A stretch of 64,000 nucleotides of DNA from Sphingobium sp. EM0848 (GTDB lineage Bacteria > Pseudomonadota > Alphaproteobacteria > Sphingomonadales > Sphingomonadaceae). Made by a program: the position numbers and the translations under genes. Numbering within the stretch: position 1 is the first letter of the stretch; the number at the start of each line of letters is the position of its first letter. This document shows, piece after piece, positions 15,777 through 26,604 of the stretch. Location of the stretch: the NCBI RefSeq assembly GCF_013375555.1, contig NZ_JABXWB010000001.1, forward strand, positions 2,542,001 to 2,606,000, given 5' to 3'. The notes under the pieces are model-generated. The model did no database searches, was not told the DNA's origin, and saw only the letters and a list, made by a program, of their open reading frames with translations.

Positions 15777-16898
15777 ATGAGGCTTGAGCGGGAAAGGGTA
15801 AAGCGCCTTGGCGCGATAGGCGGCATTTTGGCGGTGCTGGCGGTGGCCGGCCTGTGGACCGTCCGCGCCGCCGGGCCGGAGCCTGTCATCCACATCGCCG
15901 GCGATTCGGACGTGGATGCGGCGGCGCTGGGCGCGGCCATCGATCCGCTGTTCGAGGACAGCGTCGGCCAGACGCGGGCGCTGATCGTCATGCATGACGG
16001 CAAGATCGTGGCCGAACGTTATGCGCCGGGCTATGGTCCGCAGACCCGGCTGCTATCCTGGTCCATGGGCAAGAGCGTGACGGCGGTGCTGATCGGGCTG
16101 ATGGTGGCCGACGGGCGGCTGGCGCTCGATTCGCCGGTGCCGGTGGCGGCCTGGGGCCAGCCGGGCGATCCACGCGGACGGATTACCCTGCGGCAGTTGC
16201 TGGCCATGACCTCCGGCCTGGATCATATCGAGGATGCGGAACCGCTGGCCCAGGCCGATACGGTGCGGATGCTGTTCACCGACGGGGCACAGGATATGGG
16301 CGCCTTTGCCGAGGCGAAGCCGCTTGCCCATGCGCCGGGCACGGTCTTTTCCTATTCGACCGGCAGCACGATCATCCTCACCGACCTGATGGCGCGGATG
16401 CTGACCAACAGCGCCGATCCCGATGTGCGGCGCCGGGCGATGCAGATGTTCATCGACGGACGGCTGAAGATTCCGGCCCGGCTAGGCAGCCTGACCGTTG
16501 AATATGATGCCGCCGGGACGATGATCGGGGGCAGCTTCATGCATATGACGGCGCGGGATTATGCCCGCTTCGGGGAGCTGCTGCGCAATCAGGGGCGCGG
16601 CATTGCCGGGCATCAGATCGTGCCGGAAAAATGGATCGACTATATGCGCACGCCATCGCCCCGCAATGCGGCCTATGGCGCGCATCTCTGGCTCAACCGG
16701 GACAGCGCGGAGAGCGCGTTGATGCCGGGGCGCGCGCCGCGCAGCCTGTTCGGCTGCGTCGGGCATGACGGGCAATATATATTGGTGTCGCCGTCCCAGC
16801 GGTTGACCGTGGTGCGGCTGGGCATGTCGCCTGCCAGGGAACAGCGCGATGCCCTGAAGGATGGGCTGGCCAAACTCATTGGGCTTTATTCCCGCTAA
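15777..16898 (+). CDS. Serine hydrolase, beta-lactamase family (class C-like)
   Basis: The 373-aa product has an uncleaved N-terminal membrane anchor (residues 12-31). The penicillin-binding fold contains SMGK (Ser96-Lys99, the S-x-x-K catalytic motif) and YST as the second motif in place of the usual Y-x-N; HDG near the C terminus (GHDGQYI) takes the K-T-G position. Family members are esterases or DD-peptidase-like enzymes rather than resistance enzymes. The periplasmic side is inferred from the anchor. The stop overlaps that of the convergent PhzF gene. Confidence 0.88.
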   Translation: MRLERERVKRLGAIGGILAVLAVAGLWTVRAAGPEPVIHIAGDSDVDAAALGAAIDPLFEDSVGQTRALIVMHDGKIVAERYAPGYGPQTRLLSWSMGKSVTAVLIGLMVADGRLALDSPVPVAAWGQPGDPRGRITLRQLLAMTSGLDHIEDAEPLAQADTVRMLFTDGAQDMGAFAEAKPLAHAPGTVFSYSTGSTIILTDLMARMLTNSADPDVRRRAMQMFIDGRLKIPARLGSLTVEYDAAGTMIGGSFMHMTARDYARFGELLRNQGRGIAGHQIVPEKWIDYMRTPSPRNAAYGAHLWLNRDSAESALMPGRAPRSLFGCVGHDGQYILVSPSQRLTVVRLGMSPAREQRDALKDGLAKLIGLYSR

Positions 16899-17683
16899 AG
16901 CAGGAAATTGCCCTCGATCACGGTGCGGCAGGCGCCCGTCAGGATCACCCGGTTACCAGAAAGACGGCACCCCAGGCGGCCACCACGCCGGGAAGCCTGA
17001 TAAGCCGTCAATTTGGCCTTATCGAGCCGCCTGGCCCAATAGGGGGTGAGCAGGCAATGGGCCGAACCCGTGACCGGGTCTTCGTCTATGCCCGCGCCGG
17101 GGACGAAGACCCGGCTGATGATGTCGCTGTCATCGCCGGGGGCGGTGGCGATGAGCATGATGTCTCCCGCCTTTTTGAGCGCGGCGAAATCGGGTTCCAG
17201 CGCGCGGACCGCCGCGGCGTCGGGATAGACGAAGATCGCATAGCCGCCCTCGCGCCAGTGGGTTTCGACTATGTCGCCGCCCATCAATGCGGCGAGGTCG
17301 GGCAGCGCTTTCGGCTCGACCGCCCAGGCCGGGAGCGAGAGGGCATAGCCGTCGCGGTCGCGGGATACGGTGAGGACACCGGCCTGACGCGTGCGAAAGC
17401 GGACGGCGGTACGGCCGCCCATCAGCACATGCCCACTCGCCAGAGTGGCATGGCCGCACAGCTTGACCTCCACGGCGGGGGTGAACCAGCGCAGCGCATA
17501 ATCGGCGTCGGGATCGTCGGGCGTCGGGACGGCGAAGGCGGTTTCCGAGAGATTATTCTCCTCCGCGATCGCCTGCAGCGTGGCGTCGTCCAGCCATTGG
17601 CCCAGCGGCATGACGGCGGCCGGATTGCCGGTGAAAGGCGCGTCGGCAAAGGCATCGACCTGAACGAAGGGCAGGCTGGTCAT
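16895..17683 (-). CDS. PhzF-family isomerase/epimerase
   Basis: The 262-aa product has the PhzF start (FVQVDAFADAPFTGNPAAV), the catalytic glutamate in NNLSETAFAV, and the second-half signatures LCGHATLASGHV and DPVTGSAHCLL. PhzF proteins share the diaminopimelate-epimerase fold; the phenazine enzyme isomerises a dihydro-hydroxyanthranilate, but no other phenazine gene is present, so this is one of the many members of unknown substrate. It is monocistronic, and converges on the serine hydrolase gene with a four-base stop overlap. Confidence 0.92.
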   Translation of the reverse strand: MTSLPFVQVDAFADAPFTGNPAAVMPLGQWLDDATLQAIAEENNLSETAFAVPTPDDPDADYALRWFTPAVEVKLCGHATLASGHVLMGGRTAVRFRTRQAGVLTVSRDRDGYALSLPAWAVEPKALPDLAALMGGDIVETHWREGGYAIFVYPDAAAVRALEPDFAALKKAGDIMLIATAPGDDSDIISRVFVPGAGIDEDPVTGSAHCLLTPYWARRLDKAKLTAYQASRRGGRLGCRLSGNRVILTGACRTVIEGNFLL

Positions 17684-18087
17684 GAGCGATCCTTAGGTTT
17701 TTCCTGACACCATGACGTTGCGATTTGCAACGAGACAGAGCCGGTTGGAACGAATTGGCTTGGCGCCAGCCCAGCACGACCCGCGCCAGATCGGCGGCGA
17801 GCATCGCGAAGATCTGGATCGCCCACGCCGGAGCCTGTCCCTTGACGAAGGTGAAACGAAATGGGCCAGCCATGGTTGCATGGCTGGCCCGTGTTCGCGG
17901 CTTAAGGGGACGTTTTGACCGTCATTCCATGCTCAGCATGATGACGCTCCCCAGGCTTACGCACTGCCGCTCGCCCTCCCGCGGGCGATCTGTAACGCCG
18001 ATGTTATCGCAGATCGGGCGAGTCGTCTCGCCGGAATCGCGTCTTCACCGAAATTATGGCTCGATTCAGCGTATGGAGAGCGAGCAG
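17684..18087. other. Intergenic region without a convincing gene
   Basis: This 404-base stretch holds only short frames without family features. A minus-strand frame from ATG 17873 (MAGPFRFTFVKGQAP...) has a hydrophobic middle but no ribosome site and runs into the PhzF gene in another frame. The notable structure is the hairpin at 17863-17890. Confidence 0.6.
17863..17890 (-). terminator. Perfect 12-bp hairpin, possible aroC terminator
   Basis: GGGCCAGCCATG (17863-17874) and CATGGCTGGCCC (17879-17890) pair perfectly around a 4-base loop. On the minus strand it is followed by the T-rich ATTTCGTTTC. It lies about 200 bases beyond the aroC stop, so it could end the dnaJ-yihY-fabI-aroC transcript. 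Confidence 0.5.
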
Positions 18088-19179
18088 TCAGCCTTCCCCG
18101 CACTGCGCGCGGTGGAGAAGCCTCTGATCAGCCAGCACCAGCGCCATCATCGCTTCGACCACCGGCACGCCGCGGATGCCGACGCAGGGGTCGTGGCGGC
18201 CCTTGGTGATGATCTCCGACGCTTCGCCCTGCCGCGTGACGGTTTCGACCGGGATCAGGATCGAACTGGTCGGCTTGAAGGCGATGCGGATCTTGATCGG
18301 CTGGCCGGTGGAAATGCCCCCGGCGATCCCGCCGGCATGGTTGGCGAGGAAGATGGGATTGCCGTCATCGCCAGGCCGCATCGGATCGGCATTCTGCTCG
18401 CCACGCAGGCGGGCGGCGGCGAAACCGTCACCGATCTCCACGCCCTTGACCGCATTGATGCTCATCATCGCGGCGGCCAGTTCGCTGTCGAGCTTGGCAT
18501 AAAGCGGCGCGCCCCAGCCGGCGGGAACGCCGCTGGCGACGCATTCGACCACCGCACCGAGCGAGGAGCCGTCCAGCCTTGCATCATCCACCAGCTTTTC
18601 CCAGCGCTTCGCGGCTTCCGGGTCGGGGCAGAAGAAGGGGTTGTTGTCGATCTCACCCGCGTCGAAGCGGGCATAGTCGATGGCGTCGCCGCCGATCTCG
18701 CTGACATAGGCGAAGATGTCGACATCCGGGATGACGAGACGCGCCACCGCGCCCGCCGCCACGCGGCTGGCGGTTTCGCGGGCCGAGGAACGCCCGCCGC
18801 CGCGATAGTCGCGAAAACCATATTTGGCGTCATAGGCATAGTCGGCATGGCCGGGACGATAGGCCTTGGCGACTTCGCCATAATCCTTGGAGCGCTGATC
18901 GGTATTCTCGATCATCAGGCTGATCGGGGTGCCGGTGGTGCGCCGGACTCCGTCCGGCGCCTCGAACACGCCGGACAGAATGCGGACCTCATCGGCTTCG
19001 CGACGCTGGGTGGTGAATTTCGACGTGCCCGGTTTCCGCTTGTCGAGGAAAGGCTGGATGTCGGCTTCGCTCAAGGGCAGGCCCGGAGGGCAGCCGTCGA
19101 CCATCGCGCCGATGGCAGGCCCGTGGCTTTCGCCCCAGGTCGAAAAGCGGAAGACGCGGCCGAAGGTGTTGAAGCTCAT
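18088..19179 (-). CDS. aroC: Chorismate synthase
   Basis: The 363-aa product carries the three chorismate synthase signatures: [18 protein letters not shown] near residue 16, the central region [19 protein letters not shown], and the C-terminal [19 protein letters not shown]. It converts 5-enolpyruvylshikimate 3-phosphate to chorismate and needs reduced FMN. It is the last gene of the minus-strand dnaJ-yihY-fabI-aroC group, 69 bases after fabI. The gap contains a CT-rich, REP-like sequence. Confidence 0.97.
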   Translation of the reverse strand: MSFNTFGRVFRFSTWGESHGPAIGAMVDGCPPGLPLSEADIQPFLDKRKPGTSKFTTQRREADEVRILSGVFEAPDGVRRTTGTPISLMIENTDQRSKDYGEVAKAYRPGHADYAYDAKYGFRDYRGGGRSSARETASRVAAGAVARLVIPDVDIFAYVSEIGGDAIDYARFDAGEIDNNPFFCPDPEAAKRWEKLVDDARLDGSSLGAVVECVASGVPAGWGAPLYAKLDSELAAAMMSINAVKGVEIGDGFAAARLRGEQNADPMRPGDDGNPIFLANHAGGIAGGISTGQPIKIRIAFKPTSSILIPVETVTRQGEASEIITKGRHDPCVGIRGVPVVEAMMALVLADQRLLHRAQCGEG

Positions 19180-19248
19180 ATCTGCCTTTCATGGGGAGGG
19201 CTTTCGCCCTCACCCTCCCCTCTCCCGCCTGGGAAAGGGGATCATGAC

Positions 19249-20055
19249 TTACTTGTCCAATGCGATATCCGGTGCGTCCTCGGCCTTCATGCCGATGACA
19301 TTGTAGCCCGCGTCGACATGGTGGATTTCGCCGGTGACGCCCGCCGCCAGATCGGACAGCAGGTACAGGCCAGCGCCGCCCACATCCTCGATCGTCACAT
19401 TGCGGCGAAGCGGGCTGTTCAGCTCGTTCCACTTCATGATGTAGCGGAAATCGCCGATGCCGCTGGCCGCCAGCGTCTTGATCGGGCCTGCGGAGATCGC
19501 GTTGACGCGGATGCCTTCCGGTCCCAGATCCATCGCCAGATATTTGACGCTGGTTTCCAGCGCCGCCTTGGCCACGCCCATGACGTTATAGTGCGGGATG
19601 ACCTTTTCCGCGCCATAATAGCTGAGCGTCAGCAGGCTGCCGCCCTCCGCCATCAGGTCGCGGGCGCGCTTGGCGACGGCGACGAAGCTGTAGGCCGAGA
19701 TGTTCATCGTCAGCAGGAAGTTTTCCAGGCTGGTGTCGACATATTTGCCGCGCAGCTCATTCTTGTCCGAAAAGCCGATGGCATGGACGACAAAGTCCAG
19801 CTTGCCCCAGCGCGCCTTGATTTCGTCGAACGCCGTGTCGAGCTTCGCCATGTCCGACACATCGCAATCGATCAGGAAATCGGAGCCGAGTTCCTCCGCC
19901 AGCGGCTTCACCCGCTTGGCGAGCGCATCGCCCTGATAGGAGAAGGCCAGTTCGGCCCCCTGTGCGCGCAGCTGCTTCGAAATACCCCAAGCCAGCGACT
20001 TGTCGTTCGCCAGACCCATGATCAGACCGCGTTTTCCCGCCATCAAGCCTGTCAT
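19249..20055 (-). CDS. fabI: Enoyl-[acyl-carrier-protein] reductase (NADH)
   Basis: A 268-aa short-chain dehydrogenase of the FabI type. The cofactor segment is GLIMGLANDKSLAWGI, and the catalytic Tyr156-x6-Lys163 lies in PHYNVMGVAKAALE; Tyr146/147 is also conserved. It reduces trans-2-enoyl-ACP in the last step of fatty-acid elongation. An alternative start at Met5 (20043) is possible. The ATG at 20055 overlaps the yihY stop by four bases, which supports coupling. Confidence 0.96.
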   Translation of the reverse strand: MTGLMAGKRGLIMGLANDKSLAWGISKQLRAQGAELAFSYQGDALAKRVKPLAEELGSDFLIDCDVSDMAKLDTAFDEIKARWGKLDFVVHAIGFSDKNELRGKYVDTSLENFLLTMNISAYSFVAVAKRARDLMAEGGSLLTLSYYGAEKVIPHYNVMGVAKAALETSVKYLAMDLGPEGIRVNAISAGPIKTLAASGIGDFRYIMKWNELNSPLRRNVTIEDVGGAGLYLLSDLAAGVTGEIHHVDAGYNVIGMKAEDAPDIALDK

Positions 20056-21023
20056 TTTATCGTCCCATTTCCTTTGTCGACCTGCGCAGCGGCTTGGGCT
20101 TCCTCTTCGGGAAATTCCGCGAGCGCCGCATTCAATTCCGCGCCAATTACCACGCCAAGCCCGACAAGGAAGAAGAAAATGAGCGTGATCATCACGCCGG
20201 CCAGGCTGCCATAGGTGCGATCGTAATTGCCTAGCAGCGAAAGCGTCGGCGGCAACAGCATGGTGACGCCATACCACCAGAGCGCCGTCGCAATGGCGCC
20301 GGGCCATTTGGGGAAGCGCGGGTCCTTGTACAGGCTGGGGGTCAGCGAGACGTAAAGATAGTAGAGCGCGACGCACAGGATCGCCATCGGCACCAGTTTG
20401 GTCAGGCTGACGATCTGGATCGCCTGGTCGGCGAAGGGCAGGATTTGGTGCAGGAACTGGTCGATGCCGGTGATGACGACCTGAAGCGAGAAGGCGAACA
20501 TCACCGCAAAGACGCTGACCAGCGTGATGCCGATGGCGGTCAGGCGATACTGCCAGAAGGGCCGCGTGCTTTTCGTCCCATAGGCGCGGCGGAGAATGTC
20601 GCGGATCGTTTCGATCAGACTGCCCACCGTCCACAGGCCGACCAGTCCGCCCAGCCACAGCAACGGCCCGGTGCGGGCGTGGAGCACGTCATGAATCGGC
20701 TGCCGCACCGCATTGGCGACGCCGGGCGGCACATTGTCGAGAAAGGCGTTCACCGCCGCCAGCCCGTCCTGCGAACGGCCGAAGATGCTCGCCACCGCCG
20801 CCGCGACGATGAAGAAGGGGAACAGCGTCATCAGCGAGAGATAGGCCAGATTTCCCGCATGGATAAAGCCGTCGCTATAGGTGCCGACGACGACGCGCCT
20901 GGCGATTTCGAAAGGATGCGAGCCGGGACGGACACGGGCGATCTCCCGGTCGAACCGGTTGCGGACCTGGTCCGCGAGATGATGACGACGGGATTCAGGA
21001 GACAGGGGGGAAGGTTGCGGCAT
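20052..21023 (-). CDS. YihY/BrkB-family inner-membrane protein
   Basis: The 323-aa product has about six membrane segments and YihY-family signatures: GNLAYLSLMTLFPFFIVAAAV near residue 57 and the conserved YGSLAGVMITLIFFFLVGLG with the ELNA motif near the C terminus. The family was once called ribonuclease BN by mistake; its function is unknown. It lies 14 bases after the dnaJ-like gene and overlaps fabI by four bases, so it is inside an operon with membrane-lipid synthesis. Confidence 0.93.
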   Translation of the reverse strand: MPQPSPLSPESRRHHLADQVRNRFDREIARVRPGSHPFEIARRVVVGTYSDGFIHAGNLAYLSLMTLFPFFIVAAAVASIFGRSQDGLAAVNAFLDNVPPGVANAVRQPIHDVLHARTGPLLWLGGLVGLWTVGSLIETIRDILRRAYGTKSTRPFWQYRLTAIGITLVSVFAVMFAFSLQVVITGIDQFLHQILPFADQAIQIVSLTKLVPMAILCVALYYLYVSLTPSLYKDPRFPKWPGAIATALWWYGVTMLLPPTLSLLGNYDRTYGSLAGVMITLIFFFLVGLGVVIGAELNAALAEFPEEEAQAAAQVDKGNGTIK

Positions 21024-21037
21024 TCCTCCCTAACCCC

Positions 21038-21976
21038 TCAGACGCCGAGATGGGTCCGCACGGCCCGGCTGTCCTGCCAGCCTTCGACCAACGCCTTGAT
21101 CGTCGGGTCGTCGGCGGGCACGTCGATCAGCAGGGTGACGAGCTGGTCGCCGCGCTGGCCGCCCTTTCCGGTAAAGCCCTTGCCGCGCAGGCGCAGCGTC
21201 TTGCCGGAGGTCGCGCCGGCAGGGACGCCCAGCATCACCGGGCCGTCGACCGTGGGCACCTTGACCTTCGCACCCTTCACCGCTTCGTCGAGCGTGATCG
21301 GCAGATCGAGCAGCACATTGTCCCCGTCGCGGGTGAAGAAGGGGTGCGGCTTGATCTCGATCGTGACGATGGCGTCGCCCGCCCCGCCTGCGCCGGGCTG
21401 CCCCTTGCCGGAAAGGCGCATCTGCGTGCCGCTCTCGACGCCCGCCGACAGCTTGAGGTCGATGGTCTTGCCGTCCTGAAGCGTGATCCGCTGCGGCGCG
21501 AGGGTGGCCGCATCGACGAATTGAACGGCCAGTCGATAGGAGACATTGGCGCCCTTTTGCGGCGGCGCACCCCGGCCGAATCCGCCAAAGCCGCCACCGG
21601 CGCGGCGTCCCGCACCGCCGCCTCCGCCGAACAGCCCTTCGAAAATATCACCGAAATCCGCGCTGCCGCCGTTGAACTCGAAGCCACCGCCCTGACCGCC
21701 GGGATGACCGCGAAAACCGCCGCCGCCCCCGCCGAAACCAAAGGGCGCGGTCGGATTGCCGTCGCCGTCAATCTCTCCCCGGTCAAAGCGGGCGCGCTTG
21801 TCCTTGTCGGACAGCAGATCATAAGCAGTGGTGACGGCGGAAAATTTCTCCGCCGCCTTCGGATTGTCCTTGTTCCGGTCGGGATGCAGTTCCTTGGCCA
21901 GCTTGCGATAGGCGGACTTGATCTCTGCCTCGCTCGCGCTGCGCGCCACGCCCAATGTGGAATAAGGGTCGGCCAT
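21038..21976 (-). CDS. DnaJ/CbpA-type co-chaperone
   Basis: The 312-aa product has an N-terminal J domain with HPD at 31-33 (KELHPDRNKD), a long Gly/Phe-rich linker (about 78-140), and the two C-terminal beta domains. The central CxxCxGxG zinc repeats of true DnaJ are absent, so it is the type II (CbpA-like) class. It stimulates DnaK ATPase. Start ATG 21976 gives MADPYSTLGV, the usual J-domain start; the frame extends four codons further upstream without support. Confidence 0.93.
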   Translation of the reverse strand: MADPYSTLGVARSASEAEIKSAYRKLAKELHPDRNKDNPKAAEKFSAVTTAYDLLSDKDKRARFDRGEIDGDGNPTAPFGFGGGGGGFRGHPGGQGGGFEFNGGSADFGDIFEGLFGGGGGAGRRAGGGFGGFGRGAPPQKGANVSYRLAVQFVDAATLAPQRITLQDGKTIDLKLSAGVESGTQMRLSGKGQPGAGGAGDAIVTIEIKPHPFFTRDGDNVLLDLPITLDEAVKGAKVKVPTVDGPVMLGVPAGATSGKTLRLRGKGFTGKGGQRGDQLVTLLIDVPADDPTIKALVEGWQDSRAVRTHLGV

Positions 21977-22114
21977 GGCCGGGTACACATCCTTCTTGCA
22001 TGAAAAAACCGTTGGCGCCCTATGTGGCGAAAGCCGCCAAATGGTTCAAGCGTGGCAAAGCCTTATCGACAAGCTCTTATCGACATCGCAGGGCGCCAGG
22101 CCTAAATCATCGCC

Positions 22115-22690
22115 ATGACCGATCCCTTTGCCCTGTTCGACGCCTGGTACAATGAAGCGCGCGAGACCGAGATCAACGACAGTAACGCCATGGCGCTGGC
22201 CACCGCCGATGCGCGCGGGCGACCTTCGCTGCGGATGGTATTGCTGAAAGGACATGGGCCGGACGGCTTTATCTTCTACACCAATTTCGAGGGACGCAAA
22301 GCGGAGGAACTGCATGCCAATCCCCATGCGGCCCTGCTGTTCCACTGGAAATCGATGCGGCGGCAGATCCGCATAGAGGGGCCGGTGGGGCCGGTGGACG
22401 ATGAAACCGCCGACGCCTATTTCGCCACGCGCAGCCGGGACAGCCAGCTCGGCGCCTGGGCGTCGGACCAGTCGCGCCCGCTGGAATCGCGCGACCTGTT
22501 CATGGCCCGCTATGAGGAGGTGAGCCTGCGCTTCGAAGGCGGGCCGGTCCCCCGGCCGCCGCACTGGTCGGGATTCCGCGTATATCCTGAACGCATCGAA
22601 TTCTGGCAGGATCGCGAGCATCGCCTGCATGAACGCCGCCTGTTCGAACGCACCGGCGACGGCTGGCGCGAAGGGTTGCTCTACCCCTGA
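22115..22690 (+). CDS. pdxH: Pyridoxamine 5'-phosphate oxidase
   Basis: The 191-aa product is a normal-length PdxH. It has the FMN-binding segment [20 protein letters not shown], the [15 protein letters not shown] motif, and the C-terminal signature [17 protein letters not shown]. It oxidises pyridoxamine or pyridoxine 5'-phosphate to pyridoxal phosphate using FMN and oxygen, in the cytoplasm. It is divergent from the dnaJ-like gene, with about 138 bases between the starts. Confidence 0.97.
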   Translation: MTDPFALFDAWYNEARETEINDSNAMALATADARGRPSLRMVLLKGHGPDGFIFYTNFEGRKAEELHANPHAALLFHWKSMRRQIRIEGPVGPVDDETADAYFATRSRDSQLGAWASDQSRPLESRDLFMARYEEVSLRFEGGPVPRPPHWSGFRVYPERIEFWQDREHRLHERRLFERTGDGWREGLLYP

Positions 22691-22848
22691 TCCGCAAGGC
22701 GGGGCGCGGAAACCGATCCCTTATTCGTTGAATGCGATAACGGCCCGGCGCGCTCCGATTGCGGGCGCTTCGGGCGCCTGTTAGGTGTAGCCGCCTGACA
22801 GGGGCAAAAACAGACGCGTGCCGGACGGGCCGGGCAAAAAGGATCAAG

Positions 22849-24180
22849 ATGCGAAATCGACTGACGGCGTTCATCCTGACGGGCATGGTTCTGGGGGTGA
22901 TCGTGGGCTTCGCCACCAACCTCTGGGTCGGGGGCGACAAAGCGCTGGCGAAGGATGTGGCCGGCTATTTCCATCTGTTGGCCGACATCTTCCTCCATCT
23001 GATCAAGATGATCATCGCGCCGCTGGTCTTTTCGACTCTGGTCGCGGGTATCGCCCATATGGGCGACAGCGCGGCGCTGGGGCGCATCGGCGGGCGGGCG
23101 CTTGCCTGGTTCATCATCGCCAGCCTGATATCCCTGACTCTGGGCCTGATCTTCGTCAATTTCTTCGCTCCGGGCGAAGGGCTGAATCTGGTCCGGTCGG
23201 GCGCGGATTCAGGGGTCAATACCGAGGCGCTCAACTTCCGCGACTTCATCCTGCATGTCTTCCCGACCTCCATGGTCGGCGCCATGGCGGAAAATTCCAT
23301 TCTTCAGATCGTCGTCTTCTCCCTGTTCGTGGGCGTCGCGCTGACCGCCATCGGGGAAAAGGGCAAGCCCATCGTCACCGTGATCGAGGCGATGGTCGAG
23401 CTGATGCTGCAAGTCACCGGCTATGTCATGCGCATGGCGCCGCTGGCGGTGTTCGGCGCGCTGGCATCGGTCATCACGACCGAGGGGCTGGGCGTGCTGA
23501 AGACCTTCGGGCAATTGGTGGGCGAATTCTATCTGGCGCTGATCGCGCTGTGGCTGCTGCTGTGCGCGGCGGGATCGGCCTTCCTCGGCAAGCGGATGGT
23601 GAAGCTGATCCGTTATGTGCGGGAGCCGGTGCTGATCGCCTTTTCCACCGCATCATCCGAAGCGGCCTATCCCAAGATGCTGGAGCAGCTCGACCGGTTC
23701 GGCGTGCCGCGCCGCATCTACAGTTTCGTGCTGCCGCTCGGCTATTCGTTCAACCTCGACGGGTCGATGATGTATTCGACCTTCGCCACCATCTTCATCG
23801 CCCAGGCCTATGGCATCGACCTGCCGATCGCGACGCAGATCACTATCCTGCTGGTGCTGATGGTGACCAGCAAGGGCATCGCCGCCGTGCCGCGCGCTTC
23901 GCTGGTGGTGGTCGCCGCGACACTGGGGCAATTCGATCTGCCGGTGGAGGGCGTGGCCTTCATCCTCGCCGTCGACCATTTCATGGACATGGGCCGCACC
24001 GCGACCAACGTGCTGGGCAATGCCATCGCCACCTCCGTCATCACCAAATGGGAAGGGATGCTGGAGGTCGAGGAGCCGGAATATGTGCCCCATCCCAAGG
24101 CGCCCGCGCACACCGCTTCACATGGGCGAGCCGGACTGGAGCTGGCGTCCGATATGGTGGACAGGGACGAGCGGTCCTGA
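22849..24180 (+). CDS. Dicarboxylate/amino acid:cation symporter (DAACS family)
   Basis: The 443-aa product has about eight membrane segments plus two re-entrant loops. Family signatures are AFSTASSEAAYP (serine-rich hairpin 1), PLGYSFNLDGSMMY, and DHFMDMGRTATNVLGN (substrate and Na+/H+ sites). Members (GltP, DctA) import glutamate, aspartate or C4-dicarboxylates. DxxRTxxNVxG favours acidic substrates, but the exact one cannot be told. The start ATG 22849 follows AAGGA. The C-terminal tail of about 40 residues is polar and not conserved. Confidence 0.92.
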   Translation: MRNRLTAFILTGMVLGVIVGFATNLWVGGDKALAKDVAGYFHLLADIFLHLIKMIIAPLVFSTLVAGIAHMGDSAALGRIGGRALAWFIIASLISLTLGLIFVNFFAPGEGLNLVRSGADSGVNTEALNFRDFILHVFPTSMVGAMAENSILQIVVFSLFVGVALTAIGEKGKPIVTVIEAMVELMLQVTGYVMRMAPLAVFGALASVITTEGLGVLKTFGQLVGEFYLALIALWLLLCAAGSAFLGKRMVKLIRYVREPVLIAFSTASSEAAYPKMLEQLDRFGVPRRIYSFVLPLGYSFNLDGSMMYSTFATIFIAQAYGIDLPIATQITILLVLMVTSKGIAAVPRASLVVVAATLGQFDLPVEGVAFILAVDHFMDMGRTATNVLGNAIATSVITKWEGMLEVEEPEYVPHPKAPAHTASHGRAGLELASDMVDRDERS

Positions 24181-24213
24181 GCCCGTCCAGGGGATGGTGA
24201 AACGGCGGCCGGG

Positions 24214-24777
24214 TTAGCGCTGCACCGCCTCGGCCCAATAGACAAGGCTGCGGGCGAAGCTGGCGAAGCCTCGCTCCAGCGCGGCGCCGCCCTCACCATG
24301 GGGGTGGGCCTCGGCATCGAGCGTATCCCCGATCTGGCCGACGCTGAGCCGCTCAGGGATGACGGTCATGCCCATGGCGCTCAGCGTCACCGTCCAGTTG
24401 GCATGGCTGTTCACGCCGGCATAGCGGCCCATGGAATAGCTCGCCACGCCTGCCGGGCGGCGGTCGAATTCCTTGAGGAAATGGTCGGTCAGGTTCTTGA
24501 GGCCCGGCTGAACGCCGCGATTATATTCGCCCGCGACGAAGACGAAGGCATCAGCGGCGGTAAGGCGTTCGGACAGCGCGGTCATGGCGGCGGGCGCTTC
24601 GCCGGCGGGATAGTCGCTGTAGCGAAGGTCCAGCATGGGCAGGCCGATGGCCTTGGCATCGATCAATTCGGCCTTGTGGCCAAGTTGCTGGAAGCCCCGG
24701 ATCAGATAATCGACCAGCCGGATGCCGAGTCGGCCACGCCGGTAGGAGCCGTAAAGGACGAGAATATCGAGCGCCAT
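24214..24777 (-). CDS. NAD(P)H-dependent FMN reductase (flavodoxin-like fold)
   Basis: A 187-aa product from ATG 24777. It has the FMN phosphate-binding loop GSYRRGRLGIRL near the N terminus and the family motif EYNRGVQPGLKNLTDHF (GxYNxxxPGxLKNxxD type). These NADPH-dependent FMN reductases supply reduced flavin or reduce quinones and chromate in the cytoplasm. Substrate is unknown. The 12 codons upstream of Met in the open frame are not used because the match to the family starts at MALDILVLYG. Confidence 0.9.
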   Translation of the reverse strand: MALDILVLYGSYRRGRLGIRLVDYLIRGFQQLGHKAELIDAKAIGLPMLDLRYSDYPAGEAPAAMTALSERLTAADAFVFVAGEYNRGVQPGLKNLTDHFLKEFDRRPAGVASYSMGRYAGVNSHANWTVTLSAMGMTVIPERLSVGQIGDTLDAEAHPHGEGGAALERGFASFARSLVYWAEAVQR

Positions 24778-24835
24778 GGGAGACTCCCTTGATGGGTCAG
24801 GGGAGTGTCGCACCGGCGCTCGACGGCGTCCAGTC

Positions 24836-25015
24836 CTAGCGCAGCTTTGCGATGTTCAGCCCGTCCTGCTTGGCCCGGGCTTTCACCGATTCCTCGCTGC
24901 GGGTCAGGGCCTTGGCGATCGCCTTGAGCGCCATGCCCTTTTTCGCCAGCGTGTGGAGCTTTTGCAGCTCATCCGCCGTCCAGGGTTGCTTGTGGCGCTC
25001 GAAGCGTTCGCCCAT
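24836..25015 (-). CDS. Small helix-turn-helix (SANT/Myb-like) protein
   Basis: A 59-aa product from ATG 25015 (an upstream GTG at 25033 would add six residues). The pattern W-x-ADELQKLHTLAKKGMALKAIAKALTRSEESVKARA looks like a SANT/Myb-like trihelical fold in which the third helix would contact DNA. Such proteins occur in sphingomonads, and function is unknown. No clear ribosome site precedes either start. Confidence 0.6.
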   Translation of the reverse strand: MGERFERHKQPWTADELQKLHTLAKKGMALKAIAKALTRSEESVKARAKQDGLNIAKLR

Positions 25016-25077
25016 TGGTTTGTGCTTTGTCACCGCACCGGCCGATAGGTTTCAACTTAACGGAAACCCGAAAACCC

Positions 25078-26367
<1,290 letters not shown>

Positions 26368-26604
26368 GGATACACTCCTCCGCCCGCCGCGCGGACCGGC
26401 CATGCCCTTCGACGGGACTCGGCATGCCGGTGGGATAATATGGGCGCTCCGATATGGTCGTGGGCGCCCTATGCGGGGCGCGCGTTAGCCGGGCGCGGCG
26501 GGCACGTCAAGGCAGACAGGTTACACTTTGATACAGCGGCGCGGGTTTACGGGATCGAGCGGTCTGGCAAGCTCGCGTCCAGGATTGGGAAAAGGTTGCG
26601 ACAG

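Noticed and set aside
15777..16898. Calling the serine hydrolase an antibiotic resistance beta-lactamase
   Set aside because: It has S-x-x-K but YST in place of Y-x-N and no K-T-G; the membrane anchor and sequence fit esterase/peptidase-like members.
16895..17683. Phenazine biosynthesis from the PhzF hit
   Set aside because: No other phz gene is present; PhzF-fold proteins are widespread with other roles.
17725..20214. 829-codon plus-strand open frame
   Set aside because: It lies antisense to aroC and fabI, which have clear family signatures; the translation is Arg/His/Asp-rich and shadow-like.
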